Shown in pieces: positions 44,396-53,160 of a stretch of DNA of 64,000 nucleotides (within the stretch, counting starts at the first letter, position 1; each line of letters starts with the position of its first letter). The stretch lies in the NCBI RefSeq assembly GCF_002941025.1, contig NZ_PTJS01000001.1, forward strand, positions 868,001-932,000, read 5' to 3'. The DNA comes from Streptomyces sp. QL37. Lineage in GTDB: Bacteria > Actinomycetota > Actinomycetes > Streptomycetales > Streptomycetaceae. The translations under genes and the position numbers were made by a program. The notes under the pieces were generated by a model that did not search any database, was not told where the DNA came from, and saw only the letters and a list, made by a program, of their open reading frames with translations.

Positions 44396-45017
44396 AGCGG
44401 CTCTTCGCCCGCCACTCCTCGACCATGGCCGCCGGGGCCTTCGCCGGTGAACCGCAGTCGTAGGGCGGCTGGGGGTCGTACTCGGTCAGCAGTTGGACGG
44501 TCCTGGCGTGCTCGTCACCCGCGATCCGGCCGAGCAGGGTCAGGCCCATGTCGATGCCGGAGGAGACACCGGCGGCGGTGACGTACTTCCCGTCGGCCAC
44601 CACCCGCTCGTCCGCCGGCTCGGTGCCGAAGGTCTTCAGCACGTCCAGGGCCAGCCAGTGCGAGGTGGCACGACGGCCGGTGAGCAGCCCGGCGGCCGCG
44701 AGCAGCAGGGAACCCGTACAGACCGAGGTCGTCCAGGTACTGGTGGCATCCGCCGTCCGCAGCCAGCCGAGCAGCGCCTCGTTCTCCATCTGGTCGCTCT
44801 GCCCGGGCCCGCCCGGCACGATCACCACGTCCGGGGCGGGCACGTCGGCGAGGGCGCGGTCGGCGACGAGCGAGAGGCTGCCGCTGTCGTTGCGCACGGG
44901 CCCGGGCCGCTCGGCGACGAAGACCGTCTCGGCGCCGGGCGCCCGGCTGAGCATTTCGTACGGGCCCACCGCGTCGAGGGCGGTGAAGCGGTCGAAGAGC
45001 ACGATGGCGATCTGCAT
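44382..45017 (-). CDS. DJ-1/PfpI family protein
   Basis: The 211-residue protein has the class I glutamine-amidotransferase-like fold of DJ-1: IAIVLFDRFTALDAVGPYEML, VVIVPGGPGQSDQM, and the nucleophile elbow TTSVCTGSLLLAAAGLL with its Cys. SAGI-like text (AAGVSSGIDMGLTLL) follows. It is related to isonitrile hydratase-like and putative cysteine-hydrolase members. It sits 38 bases downstream of a GlxA-type regulator on the same strand, which itself contains a DJ-1 domain, so the two are likely functionally paired. Confidence 0.87.
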   Translation of the reverse strand: MQIAIVLFDRFTALDAVGPYEMLSRAPGAETVFVAERPGPVRNDSGSLSLVADRALADVPAPDVVIVPGGPGQSDQMENEALLGWLRTADATSTWTTSVCTGSLLLAAAGLLTGRRATSHWLALDVLKTFGTEPADERVVADGKYVTAAGVSSGIDMGLTLLGRIAGDEHARTVQLLTEYDPQPPYDCGSPAKAPAAMVEEWRAKSRFILT

Positions 45018-45055
45018 GGTGTTCCTTCCGTCGGTGCTGCCGTGGTCGGGGCGTT

Positions 45056-46012
45056 TCAGGCGAGCTGGGACCGGAAGCGGCGCCGGTATTCGGCGGGCGC
45101 CGTTCCGACGGCCTTGACGAAGGCACGCCGCATCGCTTCCGGAGTGCCGTAACCGCTGGCCCGGGAGATCCCGGTGACACCGTCGGTGGTGTCCTCCAGC
45201 AGCCGGCGGGCCTGTTCCAGACGTACGCGCTCGACGTACCGGCCGGGGGTGAGGCCCGTCTCGGCCTGGAAGGCGCGGGCGAAGTGGCGGGGCGAGAGCC
45301 GCGCGCGTTCCGCGAGTGCCTCCACCGAGAGGTCGGCGTCCGGGTGCTCGGAGATCCAGTGCTGGACCTCGCGGAGGGGTTCACGGACGGCCGTCTGTGC
45401 GGTGAGCTGTGCGCTGAACTGCGCCTGGTTGCCGGGGCGCCGCAGGAAGACGACGAGATGGCGGGCGACGGTGAGCGCCACGTCCCGTCCGTGTTCCTCC
45501 TCGACGAGGGCGAGCGCGAGGTCGATGCCCGCGGTGACGCCGGCCGATGTCGCCAGCCGTCCGTCGCGTACGAAGATCGGGTCCGGGTCCACGCGCACCG
45601 TCGGGTAGGTCCGGGCGAGCGTCTCGCAGACGGACCAGTGGGTGGTCACCCGGTGGCCGTCCAGCTGACCCGCCTCGGCGAGGAGGAGGGCGCCGGTGCA
45701 CACCGAAACCAGTTGCCGGGCCCGGGGGCCGTGGGTGCGGATCCAGTCGACCAGCTCCGGCGCGGGGGTCCTCGTGCCCGCGCCTCCCGGCACGAGGAGC
45801 AGATCGGGCGCCGGGGCGTCCTCGAGCCTGCCGTCGGGGACGAGCGTGAGGCCGCTGGAGCAGCGAACCGGTGCTCCGTCGAGCGAGGCGGTGCGCAGGT
45901 CGTACGAGACGCCCGGGAAACGGGAGGCACCGGCGAAGACCTCCATCGGGCCGCTCACATCGAGGCTCTGCACGCCCTCGAAGAGGACGACGAGTACGGA
46001 TCGCTGCTTCAT
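45056..46012 (-). CDS. GlxA-family transcriptional regulator (DJ-1 + AraC)
   Basis: The 318-residue protein joins an N-terminal DJ-1/PfpI-like sensor (VLFEGVQSLDVSGPMEVF, LLLVPGGAGT, LVSVCTGALLLAEAG) to a C-terminal AraC double HTH (LSVEALAERARLSPRHFARAF and VTGISRASGYGTPEAMRRAF). Regulators of this class often control a nearby hydrolase or oxidoreductase, here the DJ-1 gene. ATG at 46012 or the one three codons earlier may be the start. It is divergent from the SCO6745-type gene. Confidence 0.9.
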   Translation of the reverse strand: MKQRSVLVVLFEGVQSLDVSGPMEVFAGASRFPGVSYDLRTASLDGAPVRCSSGLTLVPDGRLEDAPAPDLLLVPGGAGTRTPAPELVDWIRTHGPRARQLVSVCTGALLLAEAGQLDGHRVTTHWSVCETLARTYPTVRVDPDPIFVRDGRLATSAGVTAGIDLALALVEEEHGRDVALTVARHLVVFLRRPGNQAQFSAQLTAQTAVREPLREVQHWISEHPDADLSVEALAERARLSPRHFARAFQAETGLTPGRYVERVRLEQARRLLEDTTDGVTGISRASGYGTPEAMRRAFVKAVGTAPAEYRRRFRSQLA

Positions 46013-46109
46013 GCCCCTCATCCTGGGCGGACGGCCCGATGGCCGCAATGACGAGTTTCCCACCTTTCCTGCCATGAGTGCCTTGCGGCCGCCCCGGCCC
46101 TGTCCTACG

Positions 46110-46125
46110 TACCAACCAGTCGGTA
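46110..46125 (+). promoter_or_regulatory. Operator-like palindrome overlapping a leaderless -10
   Basis: TACCAACCAGTCGGTA is a near-perfect palindrome of the type bound by TetR proteins. It overlaps TAACGT (46124-46129), which ends 6 bases before the ATG of the SCO6745-type gene. Binding would block that promoter. No TetR gene is adjacent. Confidence 0.5.
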
Positions 46126-46135
46126 ACGTGCGGGC

Positions 46136-46999
46136 ATGAGTACTCTTCCGCCACGTGCCGGACGGCGCTGCCACAACGCGCTCAATCCGCTGCACTCCTG
46201 TGTCTACTTCTCCCCCGACCTCGGCAAGGAGTTCGGGGAGCTCGGCATCGACGACGAGAGCCGGGTCTACTTCGCCGCGCGCGGCGCGGCCCTGGGTGCG
46301 GTCGGAGCGGGTGCGGTCACCGCGACCTTCTACAACTTCAACCACGAGCTGGTGGCCCGCCATCTGCCGGCCGTCTGGTCGGACATCACCCCGCGGGCGG
46401 CGCTCGACGCCCGGCTGCGGGCGGCCGACTCGACCCTGCGCCGGGTGCTCGGCGAGGAGACCCTCGCGTCACCCGAGATGGCGGAGGCGGCCCGCCTGGC
46501 CCTCACGGCCGCCGAGGCCTGCACCCGCCACGCCCGGCCCCTGTACGCCGCGCACGCGGATCTGGAGGTGCCGGAGCAGCCGCATCTGGCCTACTGGCAC
46601 GCGGCTACGCTGCTGCGCGAGCACCGCGGCGACGGGCACCTGGCGGCCCTCCTGACGGCCGGCCTCGACCCCCTGGAGGCCCTGGTGAGCCACACGGCCA
46701 CCGGCAAGGGCATGGCGCCGCGCTGGGTCCTCGCCACCCGCGGCTGGCGGCGCGCCGACTGGGACGCGGCGGTGGAGCGGCTGGGTGACCGGGGCGTCCT
46801 GGACGCGGCGGGCGAGCTGACCGAGGCGGGCACCGCGCTGAGGGCGGACCTGGAGGAGGCGACGGACCGGATGGACGCCGCGCCGTACGAACACCTGGGC
46901 CCCGAGGGCGTGGAGAGGCTCACCGAGCTGGGCCGCGGATTCCTGTTCGCGGCGGCCTCGGCGGGCGCCTTCCCGGACGACCTGGTCGGCAAGGGCTGA
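46136..46999 (+). CDS. SCO6745 family protein
   Basis: The 287-residue protein matches the actinobacterial family named after S. coelicolor SCO6745. Runs include NALNPLHSCVYFSPDLGKEF, GAVTATFYNFNHELV, HAATLLREHRGDGHLAALL, and a winged-helix-like C-terminal part (RGWRRADWDAAVERLGDRG, LTEAGTALRADLEEATD). The last section resembles a MarR-type fold, but no function is established to my knowledge. There is no signal peptide. It is probably leaderless and preceded by an operator-like palindrome. Confidence 0.83.
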   Translation: MSTLPPRAGRRCHNALNPLHSCVYFSPDLGKEFGELGIDDESRVYFAARGAALGAVGAGAVTATFYNFNHELVARHLPAVWSDITPRAALDARLRAADSTLRRVLGEETLASPEMAEAARLALTAAEACTRHARPLYAAHADLEVPEQPHLAYWHAATLLREHRGDGHLAALLTAGLDPLEALVSHTATGKGMAPRWVLATRGWRRADWDAAVERLGDRGVLDAAGELTEAGTALRADLEEATDRMDAAPYEHLGPEGVERLTELGRGFLFAAASAGAFPDDLVGKG

Positions 47000-47066
47000 T
47001 CCCCTAGACGTTTACGACCCGGGGAACCGGTCAGGCGCAGGACACACCCTACGAAGGAGGCACACC

Positions 47067-47198
47067 GTGTTCCGTGCGATCGCAAACGTTCTGAGTACCG
47101 TCGGCTCGGCCATCGCCACCGTGGTGACCCTGCCCTTCCGCCTCCTGGCGAGCCTCTTCGGCGGCGCTTCGCGCAGCGGCAGGACCCGGCGCGCGTGA
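47067..47198 (+). CDS. LPFR-motif small protein
   Basis: The 43-residue peptide starts at GTG with a strong GAAGGAGG site 7 nt upstream. It contains a hydrophobic stretch (AIANVLSTVGSAIATVVT), then LPFRLLASLFGG and a basic tail (RSGRTRRA). This is the Streptomyces LPFR-motif small protein family. Its layout suggests a membrane-surface peptide; its role is unknown. Confidence 0.82.
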   Translation: MFRAIANVLSTVGSAIATVVTLPFRLLASLFGGASRSGRTRRA

Positions 47199-47356
47199 GC
47201 CGGCCCTTCGGCAGGACGTCGGGGCCGTGATCGAGCAGGTCACGCGACACGGCCCCCGGCCACCCGGCACAATGCAGGCGAAGGGGCCCACCGGGTGTGG
47301 AGCACCCCAGTGGCACAGCCAGCACAGCCAGTACGAGAAGGCGAGTCGGGAAAACC

Positions 47357-49795
47357 GTGACGACGTCCATCGAAGGCAGGATCGCCGAGGAGCTCGGCGT
47401 ACGTGAGCGTCAGGTGAAGGCGGCTGTCGACTTGCTCGACGGCGGGTCGACCGTGCCGTTCATCGCGCGCTACCGCAAGGAAGCGACCGAGATGCTCGAC
47501 GATGCGCAACTGCGCACGCTCGAGGAGAGGCTGAGGTATCTGCGGGAACTCGAGGACCGCCGTACGGCGGTCCTCGAGTCCGTCCGTGAGCAGGGCAAGC
47601 TCGACGCCACCCTGGAGGCGCAGATCCGGGCGGCCGACACCAAGGCGCGGCTGGAGGACATCTACCTGCCGTTCAAGCCGAAGCGCCGGACGAAGGCACA
47701 GATCGCGCGCGAGGCGGGCCTGGAGCCCCTCGCCGACGGACTGCTCGGCGACCCGTCCGTGGAGCCGCTCGCCGCCGCCGCGGCGTTCGTCGACGCCGGG
47801 AAGGGCGTGGCGGAACCGGCCGCGGCTTTGGAGGGGGCCCGGGCGATCCTGGCCGAGCGCTTCTCGGAGGACGCCGACCTGACCGGCGAACTGCGCGAAC
47901 GCATGTGGTCGCGCGGCAGGCTCGTGGCGAAGGTACGGGACGGCAAGGAGGAGGCGGGCGCGAAGTTCGCCGACTACTTCGACTTCGCCGAACCCTTCAC
48001 GGCGCTGCCCTCGCACCGCGTCCTCGCGATGCTCCGGGGCGAGAAGGAGGACGTGCTCGACCTGGTCCTGGAGCCGGAGGAACCGTCGGAGCAGCCCGGC
48101 CCCTCCTCGTACGAGAACATGATCGCCCGCCGGTTCGGCGTCGCGGACCGCGGCCGGCCCGGGGACAAATGGCTGGGCGACACGGTGCGCTGGGCCTGGC
48201 GGACCCGGATCCTCGTACACCTGGGGATCGACCTGCGTCTCCGGCTGCGCACGGCGGCGGAGGACGAGGCCGTACGCGTCTTCGCCTCGAACCTGCGCGA
48301 CCTGCTGCTCGCCGCCCCGGCCGGCACCCGGGCGACGCTGGGGCTCGACCCCGGTTTCCGTACAGGCGTGAAGGTCGCCGTCGTGGACGCGACCGGCAAG
48401 GTCGTCGCGACGGACGTCATCCACCCGCATGTCCCGGCGAACAAGTGGGACCAGTCGCTGGCCACGCTGGAGCGTCTCGCCAAGGAGCACCAGGTCGACC
48501 TGATCGCGATCGGGAACGGCACGGCGTCCCGCGAGACCGACAAGCTCGCGGGTGAACTGTGCGACAGGCATCCGGAGCTGAAGCTCACCAAGGTGATGGT
48601 CTCGGAGGCGGGCGCCTCCGTCTACTCGGCGTCGGCCTTCGCCTCCCAGGAACTCCCGGACATGGACGTGTCGTTGCGCGGCGCGGTCTCGATCGCGCGC
48701 CGTCTGCAGGACCCGCTGGCCGAGCTCGTGAAGATCGACCCGAAGTCGATCGGCGTCGGCCAGTACCAGCACGACCTCTCCGAGGTGAAGCTGTCGCGTT
48801 CCCTGGACGCCGTCGTGGAGGACTGTGTCAACGGCGTCGGCGTCGACGTCAACACCGCGTCGGCGCCGCTGCTTTCGCGGGTGTCGGGCATCGGCTCCGC
48901 ACTGGCCGAGAACATCGTGGCCCACCGGGACACGAACGGCCCCTTCCGCTCCCGTCGAGCGCTCAAGGACGTGGCACGGCTGGGCCCGAAGGCGTACGAG
49001 CAGTGCGCGGGCTTCCTCCGGATCCGGGGTGGCGACGACCCGCTGGACGCGTCGAGCGTGCACCCCGAGGCGTACCCCGTGGTGCGGACGATGGTGAAGC
49101 GCACGGGCGGCGACGTGGCCTCGCTGATCGGCAACACCGACACCCTCCGCTCCCTGCGGCCGGACGATTTCGTGGACGAGAAGTTCGGTCTGCCGACGGT
49201 CACGGACATCCTCAAGGAGCTGGAGAAGCCGGGCCGGGACCCGCGGCCCGCCTTCCGGACCGCCACCTTCAAGGAGGGCGTCGAGAAGCTCGGCGACCTG
49301 GTCCCCGGGATGGTGCTGGAGGGTGTCGTCACGAACGTGGCGGCGTTCGGCGCGTTCGTGGACGTCGGTGTCCACCAGGACGGCCTCGTCCATGTGTCGG
49401 CGATGTCGCGGACGTTCGTCAAGGACCCGAGGGATGTCGTGAAGCCGGGCGACATCGTGAAGGTGAAGGTCATGGACGTCGACATCCCGCGCAAGCGCGT
49501 CTCTCTGACGCTGCGGCTCGACGACGAGGCCGGGGCGGACCGTAGCGGCGGCGGACAGGGTCCCCGGCGTGAGAAGGGCGGACAGGGCGGCGGGGAACGT
49601 CCGCCACGCCAGCGGCAGGCACAGGGCGGTGGCCAGGGTGCCCGCCAGGGCGGCGGCCAGGGCCGCGACCGGCGTGGGGGCGGCGGCCAGGGCGGCGCGC
49701 CGCGTCCGGCGGCCGCGCCGGCCAACAGCGCGATGGCGGACGCGCTGCGGCGGGCCGGACTGGGCGGCTCCGACTCGGGCGGCCGCAAGCGCTGA
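47357..49795 (+). CDS. tex: Tex-family RNA-binding transcription accessory protein
   Basis: The ~812-residue protein has an N-terminal Tex domain (IEGRIAEELGVRERQVKAAV, VPFIARYRKEATEML), a YqgF-like RNase H fold (LGLDPGFRTGVKVAVVDATG), helix-hairpin-helix repeats (NTASAPLLSRVSGIGSALAENI) and a C-terminal S1 domain (VVTNVAAFGAFVDVGVHQDGLVHVS). A low-complexity tail of about 75 residues, rich in Gly, Gln and Arg, follows and looks disordered and RNA-binding. The GTG before TTSIEGR is chosen; a start 20 codons upstream lacks conservation. Tex proteins act in transcription and RNA metabolism. Confidence 0.93.
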   Translation: MTTSIEGRIAEELGVRERQVKAAVDLLDGGSTVPFIARYRKEATEMLDDAQLRTLEERLRYLRELEDRRTAVLESVREQGKLDATLEAQIRAADTKARLEDIYLPFKPKRRTKAQIAREAGLEPLADGLLGDPSVEPLAAAAAFVDAGKGVAEPAAALEGARAILAERFSEDADLTGELRERMWSRGRLVAKVRDGKEEAGAKFADYFDFAEPFTALPSHRVLAMLRGEKEDVLDLVLEPEEPSEQPGPSSYENMIARRFGVADRGRPGDKWLGDTVRWAWRTRILVHLGIDLRLRLRTAAEDEAVRVFASNLRDLLLAAPAGTRATLGLDPGFRTGVKVAVVDATGKVVATDVIHPHVPANKWDQSLATLERLAKEHQVDLIAIGNGTASRETDKLAGELCDRHPELKLTKVMVSEAGASVYSASAFASQELPDMDVSLRGAVSIARRLQDPLAELVKIDPKSIGVGQYQHDLSEVKLSRSLDAVVEDCVNGVGVDVNTASAPLLSRVSGIGSALAENIVAHRDTNGPFRSRRALKDVARLGPKAYEQCAGFLRIRGGDDPLDASSVHPEAYPVVRTMVKRTGGDVASLIGNTDTLRSLRPDDFVDEKFGLPTVTDILKELEKPGRDPRPAFRTATFKEGVEKLGDLVPGMVLEGVVTNVAAFGAFVDVGVHQDGLVHVSAMSRTFVKDPRDVVKPGDIVKVKVMDVDIPRKRVSLTLRLDDEAGADRSGGGQGPRREKGGQGGGERPPRQRQAQGGGQGARQGGGQGRDRRGGGGQGGAPRPAAAPANSAMADALRRAGLGGSDSGGRKR

Positions 49796-49807
49796 GCCGA
49801 GGCCACG

Positions 49808-49846
49808 GCGAGGGGCGGGCAGGAGCTTCTCCTGCCCGCCCCTCGC
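49808..49846 (+). terminator. Rho-independent terminator after tex
   Basis: A perfect 18-bp stem (49808-49825 with 49829-49846) with a 3-base loop is followed by TTTCTCT. Confidence 0.88.
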
Positions 49847-50006
49847 TTTCTCTGATCGTCCGTCCTGCTGTCTTGACCGCTCCCGATGAGTGCCGTACGT
49901 TCACGGCGATTCATGTACACGAACTCGGTTCATCATGCAGATTGCTGCTCCGGAACCGGGGACGGTTCCACCACTGCGCCAACCACCGCACCACCCACCG
50001 TCAGGT

Positions 50007-50028
50007 GCCTGCGGAGAATACCGCAGGC
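50007..50028 (+). promoter_or_regulatory. 5' leader hairpin next to the pectate lyase ribosome site
   Basis: GCCTGCGG and CCGCAGGC pair perfectly around a 6-base loop, ending about 5 bases before the AAAGGGA ribosome site. It could stabilise the mRNA or affect initiation. Confidence 0.5.
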
Positions 50029-50045
50029 GGTGAAAGGGATGCCTA

Positions 50046-51350
50046 GTGATTACAGAGAATCAGCAGGTCAGAAGACGCGGCGGCCGTGCGGCCGCCACCC
50101 TCGTCGCCATCGTCTCGCTGCTCGCCGCAGGGCTCACCGCACTCTTCGCGACCGGATCCGCCTCGGCAGCTCCCGCCGCCGGTTCGTACAGCCTGGCGAA
50201 CGCCGCCAGCGGTCTGTGTCTGGGGGTGCCGGGCTCCAGCACCTCCGCGGGGACGCAGCTCGCGCAGAGCGCCTGCAACGGCTCCGCCGGACAGACCTGG
50301 AAGCTCACCGCCTCGGGCAGCGGCTACACCCTGGCCGCCGCGAGCAGCGCCAAGTGCGCCGGCGTGCGGGACGCCTCCACGAGTGCCGGCAAGGCCGTGG
50401 AGCAGCAGAACTGCAGCGGTGCGGCCACCCAGGTGTGGACCCTGACCGCGGTCAGCGGCAGCACCTACCGCGTCGTCAACAGCAACGGCGGCAAGTGCCT
50501 GAACGTGAAGGACAGTTCGACCGCGTCCGGCGCCCTGGTCCAGCAGAACTCCTGCGACTCGGTGAGCAGCAAGAGCTGGACCTTCACCGCCTCGGGCACC
50601 GTTCCGACCGACCCGCCCACGGACCCGACGGACCCGCCGACCGACCCGCCCACGGACCGGCCGTCGTGGCCGACCGCCAACGGCAGCCAGGCCGTCTCGT
50701 CGACCATCGAGGTCTCGGGCACGTACGACGGGGGCATGAAGCGCCTGTACGGCAGCGGTGACCTGGGCAGCGGGGGCCAGGACGAGGACCAGCCCCCGAT
50801 GATCAAGCTGGCGGACGGCGCCACCCTGCAGAACGTCATCCTCGGCGCCCCGGCCGCCGACGGTGTGCACTGCGCGGGTACCTGCACCATCAAGAACGTG
50901 TGGTGGGAGGACGTGGGCGAGGACGCCGCGACCTTCCGCGGCGGTTCCTCCTCGACGGTCCGCACGATCGACGGCGGCGGCGCGAAGCTGGCCGAGGACA
51001 AGGTGTTCCAGCACAACGGCGTCGGCACCCTGGTCGTGAAGAACTTCCAGGTCGACGACTTCGGCAAGCTGGTCCGTTCCTGCGGCAACTGCTCCACGCA
51101 GAACGCCCGGCACATCCAGCTCCAGAACATCTGGGCGACGGCTCCCGGCACGAGCCTGGTCGGCATCAACACGAACTACGGCGACACGGCCCGGATCTCG
51201 GACGTCACGATCTACGACGACGGCGACCGAGACATGAAGATCTGCACCAAGTACAGGGGCACGACGAGCGGCGAGCCGAGCGAGATCGGCTCGGGCGCGG
51301 ACGGCACGAACTGCATCTACTCCTCGTCCGACATCAGTTACGTCGACTGA
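50046..51350 (+). CDS. Secreted pectate lyase (PL3) with ricin-type carbohydrate-binding module
   Basis: The 434-residue protein has a long signal peptide (basic RRRGGRAAATL, then VAIVSLLAAGLTALF, ending near SASAAPA). A ricin B/CBM13 module with QxW-type repeats comes next (AGQTWKLTASG, ATQVWTLTAV, SSKSWTFTA), then a Pro/Thr/Asp linker of repeated PTDPP units and a catalytic PL3 pectate-lyase domain from about residue 215 (GTYDGGMKRLYGSGDLG, ATLQNVILGAPAADGVHC, IKNVWWEDVGEDAATF, NYGDTARISDVTIYDD). It should cleave pectate in plant debris. GTG start. Confidence 0.92.
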   Translation: MITENQQVRRRGGRAAATLVAIVSLLAAGLTALFATGSASAAPAAGSYSLANAASGLCLGVPGSSTSAGTQLAQSACNGSAGQTWKLTASGSGYTLAAASSAKCAGVRDASTSAGKAVEQQNCSGAATQVWTLTAVSGSTYRVVNSNGGKCLNVKDSSTASGALVQQNSCDSVSSKSWTFTASGTVPTDPPTDPTDPPTDPPTDRPSWPTANGSQAVSSTIEVSGTYDGGMKRLYGSGDLGSGGQDEDQPPMIKLADGATLQNVILGAPAADGVHCAGTCTIKNVWWEDVGEDAATFRGGSSSTVRTIDGGGAKLAEDKVFQHNGVGTLVVKNFQVDDFGKLVRSCGNCSTQNARHIQLQNIWATAPGTSLVGINTNYGDTARISDVTIYDDGDRDMKICTKYRGTTSGEPSEIGSGADGTNCIYSSSDISYVD

Positions 51351-51367
51351 GGCGGCCCCGGCGTACC

Positions 51368-51404
51368 GGCCCCGCTCCTCCCCCACGGCGGGACGGGCGG
51401 GGCC
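51368..51404. terminator. Convergent terminator between pectate lyase and ABC-F genes
   Basis: GGCCCCGC (51368-51375) and GCGGGGCC (51397-51404) form an 8-bp stem between two converging stop codons. Confidence 0.5.
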
Positions 51405-51410
51405 TCCGCG

Positions 51411-53051
51411 TCAGGCGGTCTCGGTGACCTTGCCGTCGGCGATCTCGATGCGGCGGGTCGTGTGGACGGCGTCGAGCATGCGCCGGTCGTGGGTGACCAG
51501 CAGCAGAGTCCCCGTGTAGGCGTCGAGCGCGGATTCCAGCTGTTCGATGGCGGGCAGGTCCAGGTGGTTCGTCGGCTCGTCCAGCACCAGCAGGTTGACG
51601 CCCCTGCCCTGCAGGAGCGCCAGGCCCGCCCGGGTGCGCTCGCCCGGGGAGAGGGTCGTGGCGGGCCTCAGCACATGGCCGGAGCGCAGGCCGAACTTGG
51701 CGAGCAGGGTGCGCACCTCGGCGGGCTCGGTGTCGGGGACGGCCGCGCAGAAGGCGTCCAGCAGGCTCTCCGTGCCGTGGAACAGCTCGCGGGCCTGGTC
51801 GACCTCGCCCACCACGACGCCCGAGCCGAGCGAGGCGTGGCCCGCGTCGAGAGGGAGCCGTCCGAGGAGAGCGGCGAGCAGGGTGGACTTGCCCGCGCCG
51901 TTGGCCCCGGTGATGGCGACCCGGTCGGCCCAGTCGATCTGCAGGGTGGCCGGCCCGAAGGAGAAGTCCCCGCGGACGACGGCGGCGTCGCGCAGCGTGG
52001 CCACGACGGAACCGGAGCGCGGTGCGGAGGCGATCTCCATCCGCAGTTCCCACTCCTTGCGGGGCTCCTCGACGACGTCGAGGCGTTCGATCATGCGCTG
52101 CGTCTGCTTGGCCTTCGCGGCCTGCTTCTCGCTGGCCTCGCTGCGGAACTTGCGGCCGATCTTGTCGTTGTCGGTGGCCTTGCGGCGGGCGTTCTTGACG
52201 CCCTTGTCCATCCAGCCCCGCTGCATCTGTGCGCGGCCCTCGAGCGCGGAGCGCTTGTCGGCGTACTCCTCGAACTCCTCGCGGGCGTGGGCCCGGGCGC
52301 GTTCACGCTCCTCCAGATAGGAGGCGTAACCGCCGCCGTAGAGGTTGATCTCCTGCTGGGCGAGATCGAGTTCCAGGACCTTGGTGACCGTACGCATCAG
52401 GAACTCGCGGTCATGGCTGACGACGACGGTGCCGGCGCGCAGCCCTGACACGAAGCGCTCCAGGCGCTCCAGGCCGTCGAGGTCCAGGTCGTTGGTGGGC
52501 TCGTCGAGCAGGAAGACGTCGTAGCGCGACAGCAGCAGCGAGGCCAGGCCCGCGCGGGCCGCCTGGCCACCGGAGAGGGCTGTCATCGGAAGGTCGAGAC
52601 CGATGGTCAGACCGAGGTCGGCGGCGACCTCCTCGGCACGTTCGTCCAGGTCGGCGCCGCCGAGGGAGAGCCAGCGCTCCAGCGTCTCGGAGTAGGCGTC
52701 GTCCGCGCCGGGCGCTCCGTCGACCAGTGCCTGGGTGGCGGTGTCCATGGCCGCCTGCGCGTCGGCGACCCCGGTGCGGCGGGCGAGGAACTCCCGTACG
52801 GACTCGCCCGCGCGGCGCTCCGGCTCCTGCGGGAGGTGCCCGACGGTCGCGGTGGGCGGGGAGAGCCTCAGCTCGCCCTCCTCCGGCCGGTCGAGCCCCG
52901 CGAGCAGGCGGAGCAGCGAGGATTTGCCGGCGCCGTTGGCTCCGACGAGACCGATCACGTCGCCGGGCGCGACCACGAGGTCGAGTCCCGCGAACAGTGT
53001 GCGGTCGCCGTGCCCGGCGGCGAGTTCCTTGGCGACGAGAGTGGCAGTCAT
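51411..53051 (-). CDS. ABC-F family ATPase
   Basis: The 546-residue protein has two ABC domains and no membrane segments. The first has Walker A GANGAGKSSLLRLLAG, signature LSGGQAARAGLASLLL and LLDEPTNDLD. The second has GANGAGKSTLLAALLG, LSPGERTRAGLALL and LDEPTNHLD. A charged helical linker (ERARAHAREEFEEYADKRSAL) lies between them. ABC-F proteins act on ribosomes as translation factors or antibiotic-protection proteins. There is no resistance or biosynthesis cluster here, so a housekeeping role is favoured. Start MTATLVAKELAAGHG. Confidence 0.93.
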   Translation of the reverse strand: MTATLVAKELAAGHGDRTLFAGLDLVVAPGDVIGLVGANGAGKSSLLRLLAGLDRPEEGELRLSPPTATVGHLPQEPERRAGESVREFLARRTGVADAQAAMDTATQALVDGAPGADDAYSETLERWLSLGGADLDERAEEVAADLGLTIGLDLPMTALSGGQAARAGLASLLLSRYDVFLLDEPTNDLDLDGLERLERFVSGLRAGTVVVSHDREFLMRTVTKVLELDLAQQEINLYGGGYASYLEERERARAHAREEFEEYADKRSALEGRAQMQRGWMDKGVKNARRKATDNDKIGRKFRSEASEKQAAKAKQTQRMIERLDVVEEPRKEWELRMEIASAPRSGSVVATLRDAAVVRGDFSFGPATLQIDWADRVAITGANGAGKSTLLAALLGRLPLDAGHASLGSGVVVGEVDQARELFHGTESLLDAFCAAVPDTEPAEVRTLLAKFGLRSGHVLRPATTLSPGERTRAGLALLQGRGVNLLVLDEPTNHLDLPAIEQLESALDAYTGTLLLVTHDRRMLDAVHTTRRIEIADGKVTETA

Positions 53052-53160
53052 CAGGGTGCTGATCCTAACGAACGCCGGGGGCCGTCCTTCCCGCCGGACG
53101 AGGGTGCGACCATGGCCCCTCCCGCCCTCGGGCACACGCCGGGGCGGCATGGAGACAGGG

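Noticed and set aside
47240..49393. 717-residue open frame on the minus strand
   Set aside because: Antisense to tex; composition reflects tex third-position GC.
50600..50670. Short tandem repeat (PTDPP-encoding) as a mobile or CRISPR-like repeat
   Set aside because: It is an in-frame Pro/Thr/Asp linker between the ricin-type module and the lyase domain, common in secreted Streptomyces enzymes.
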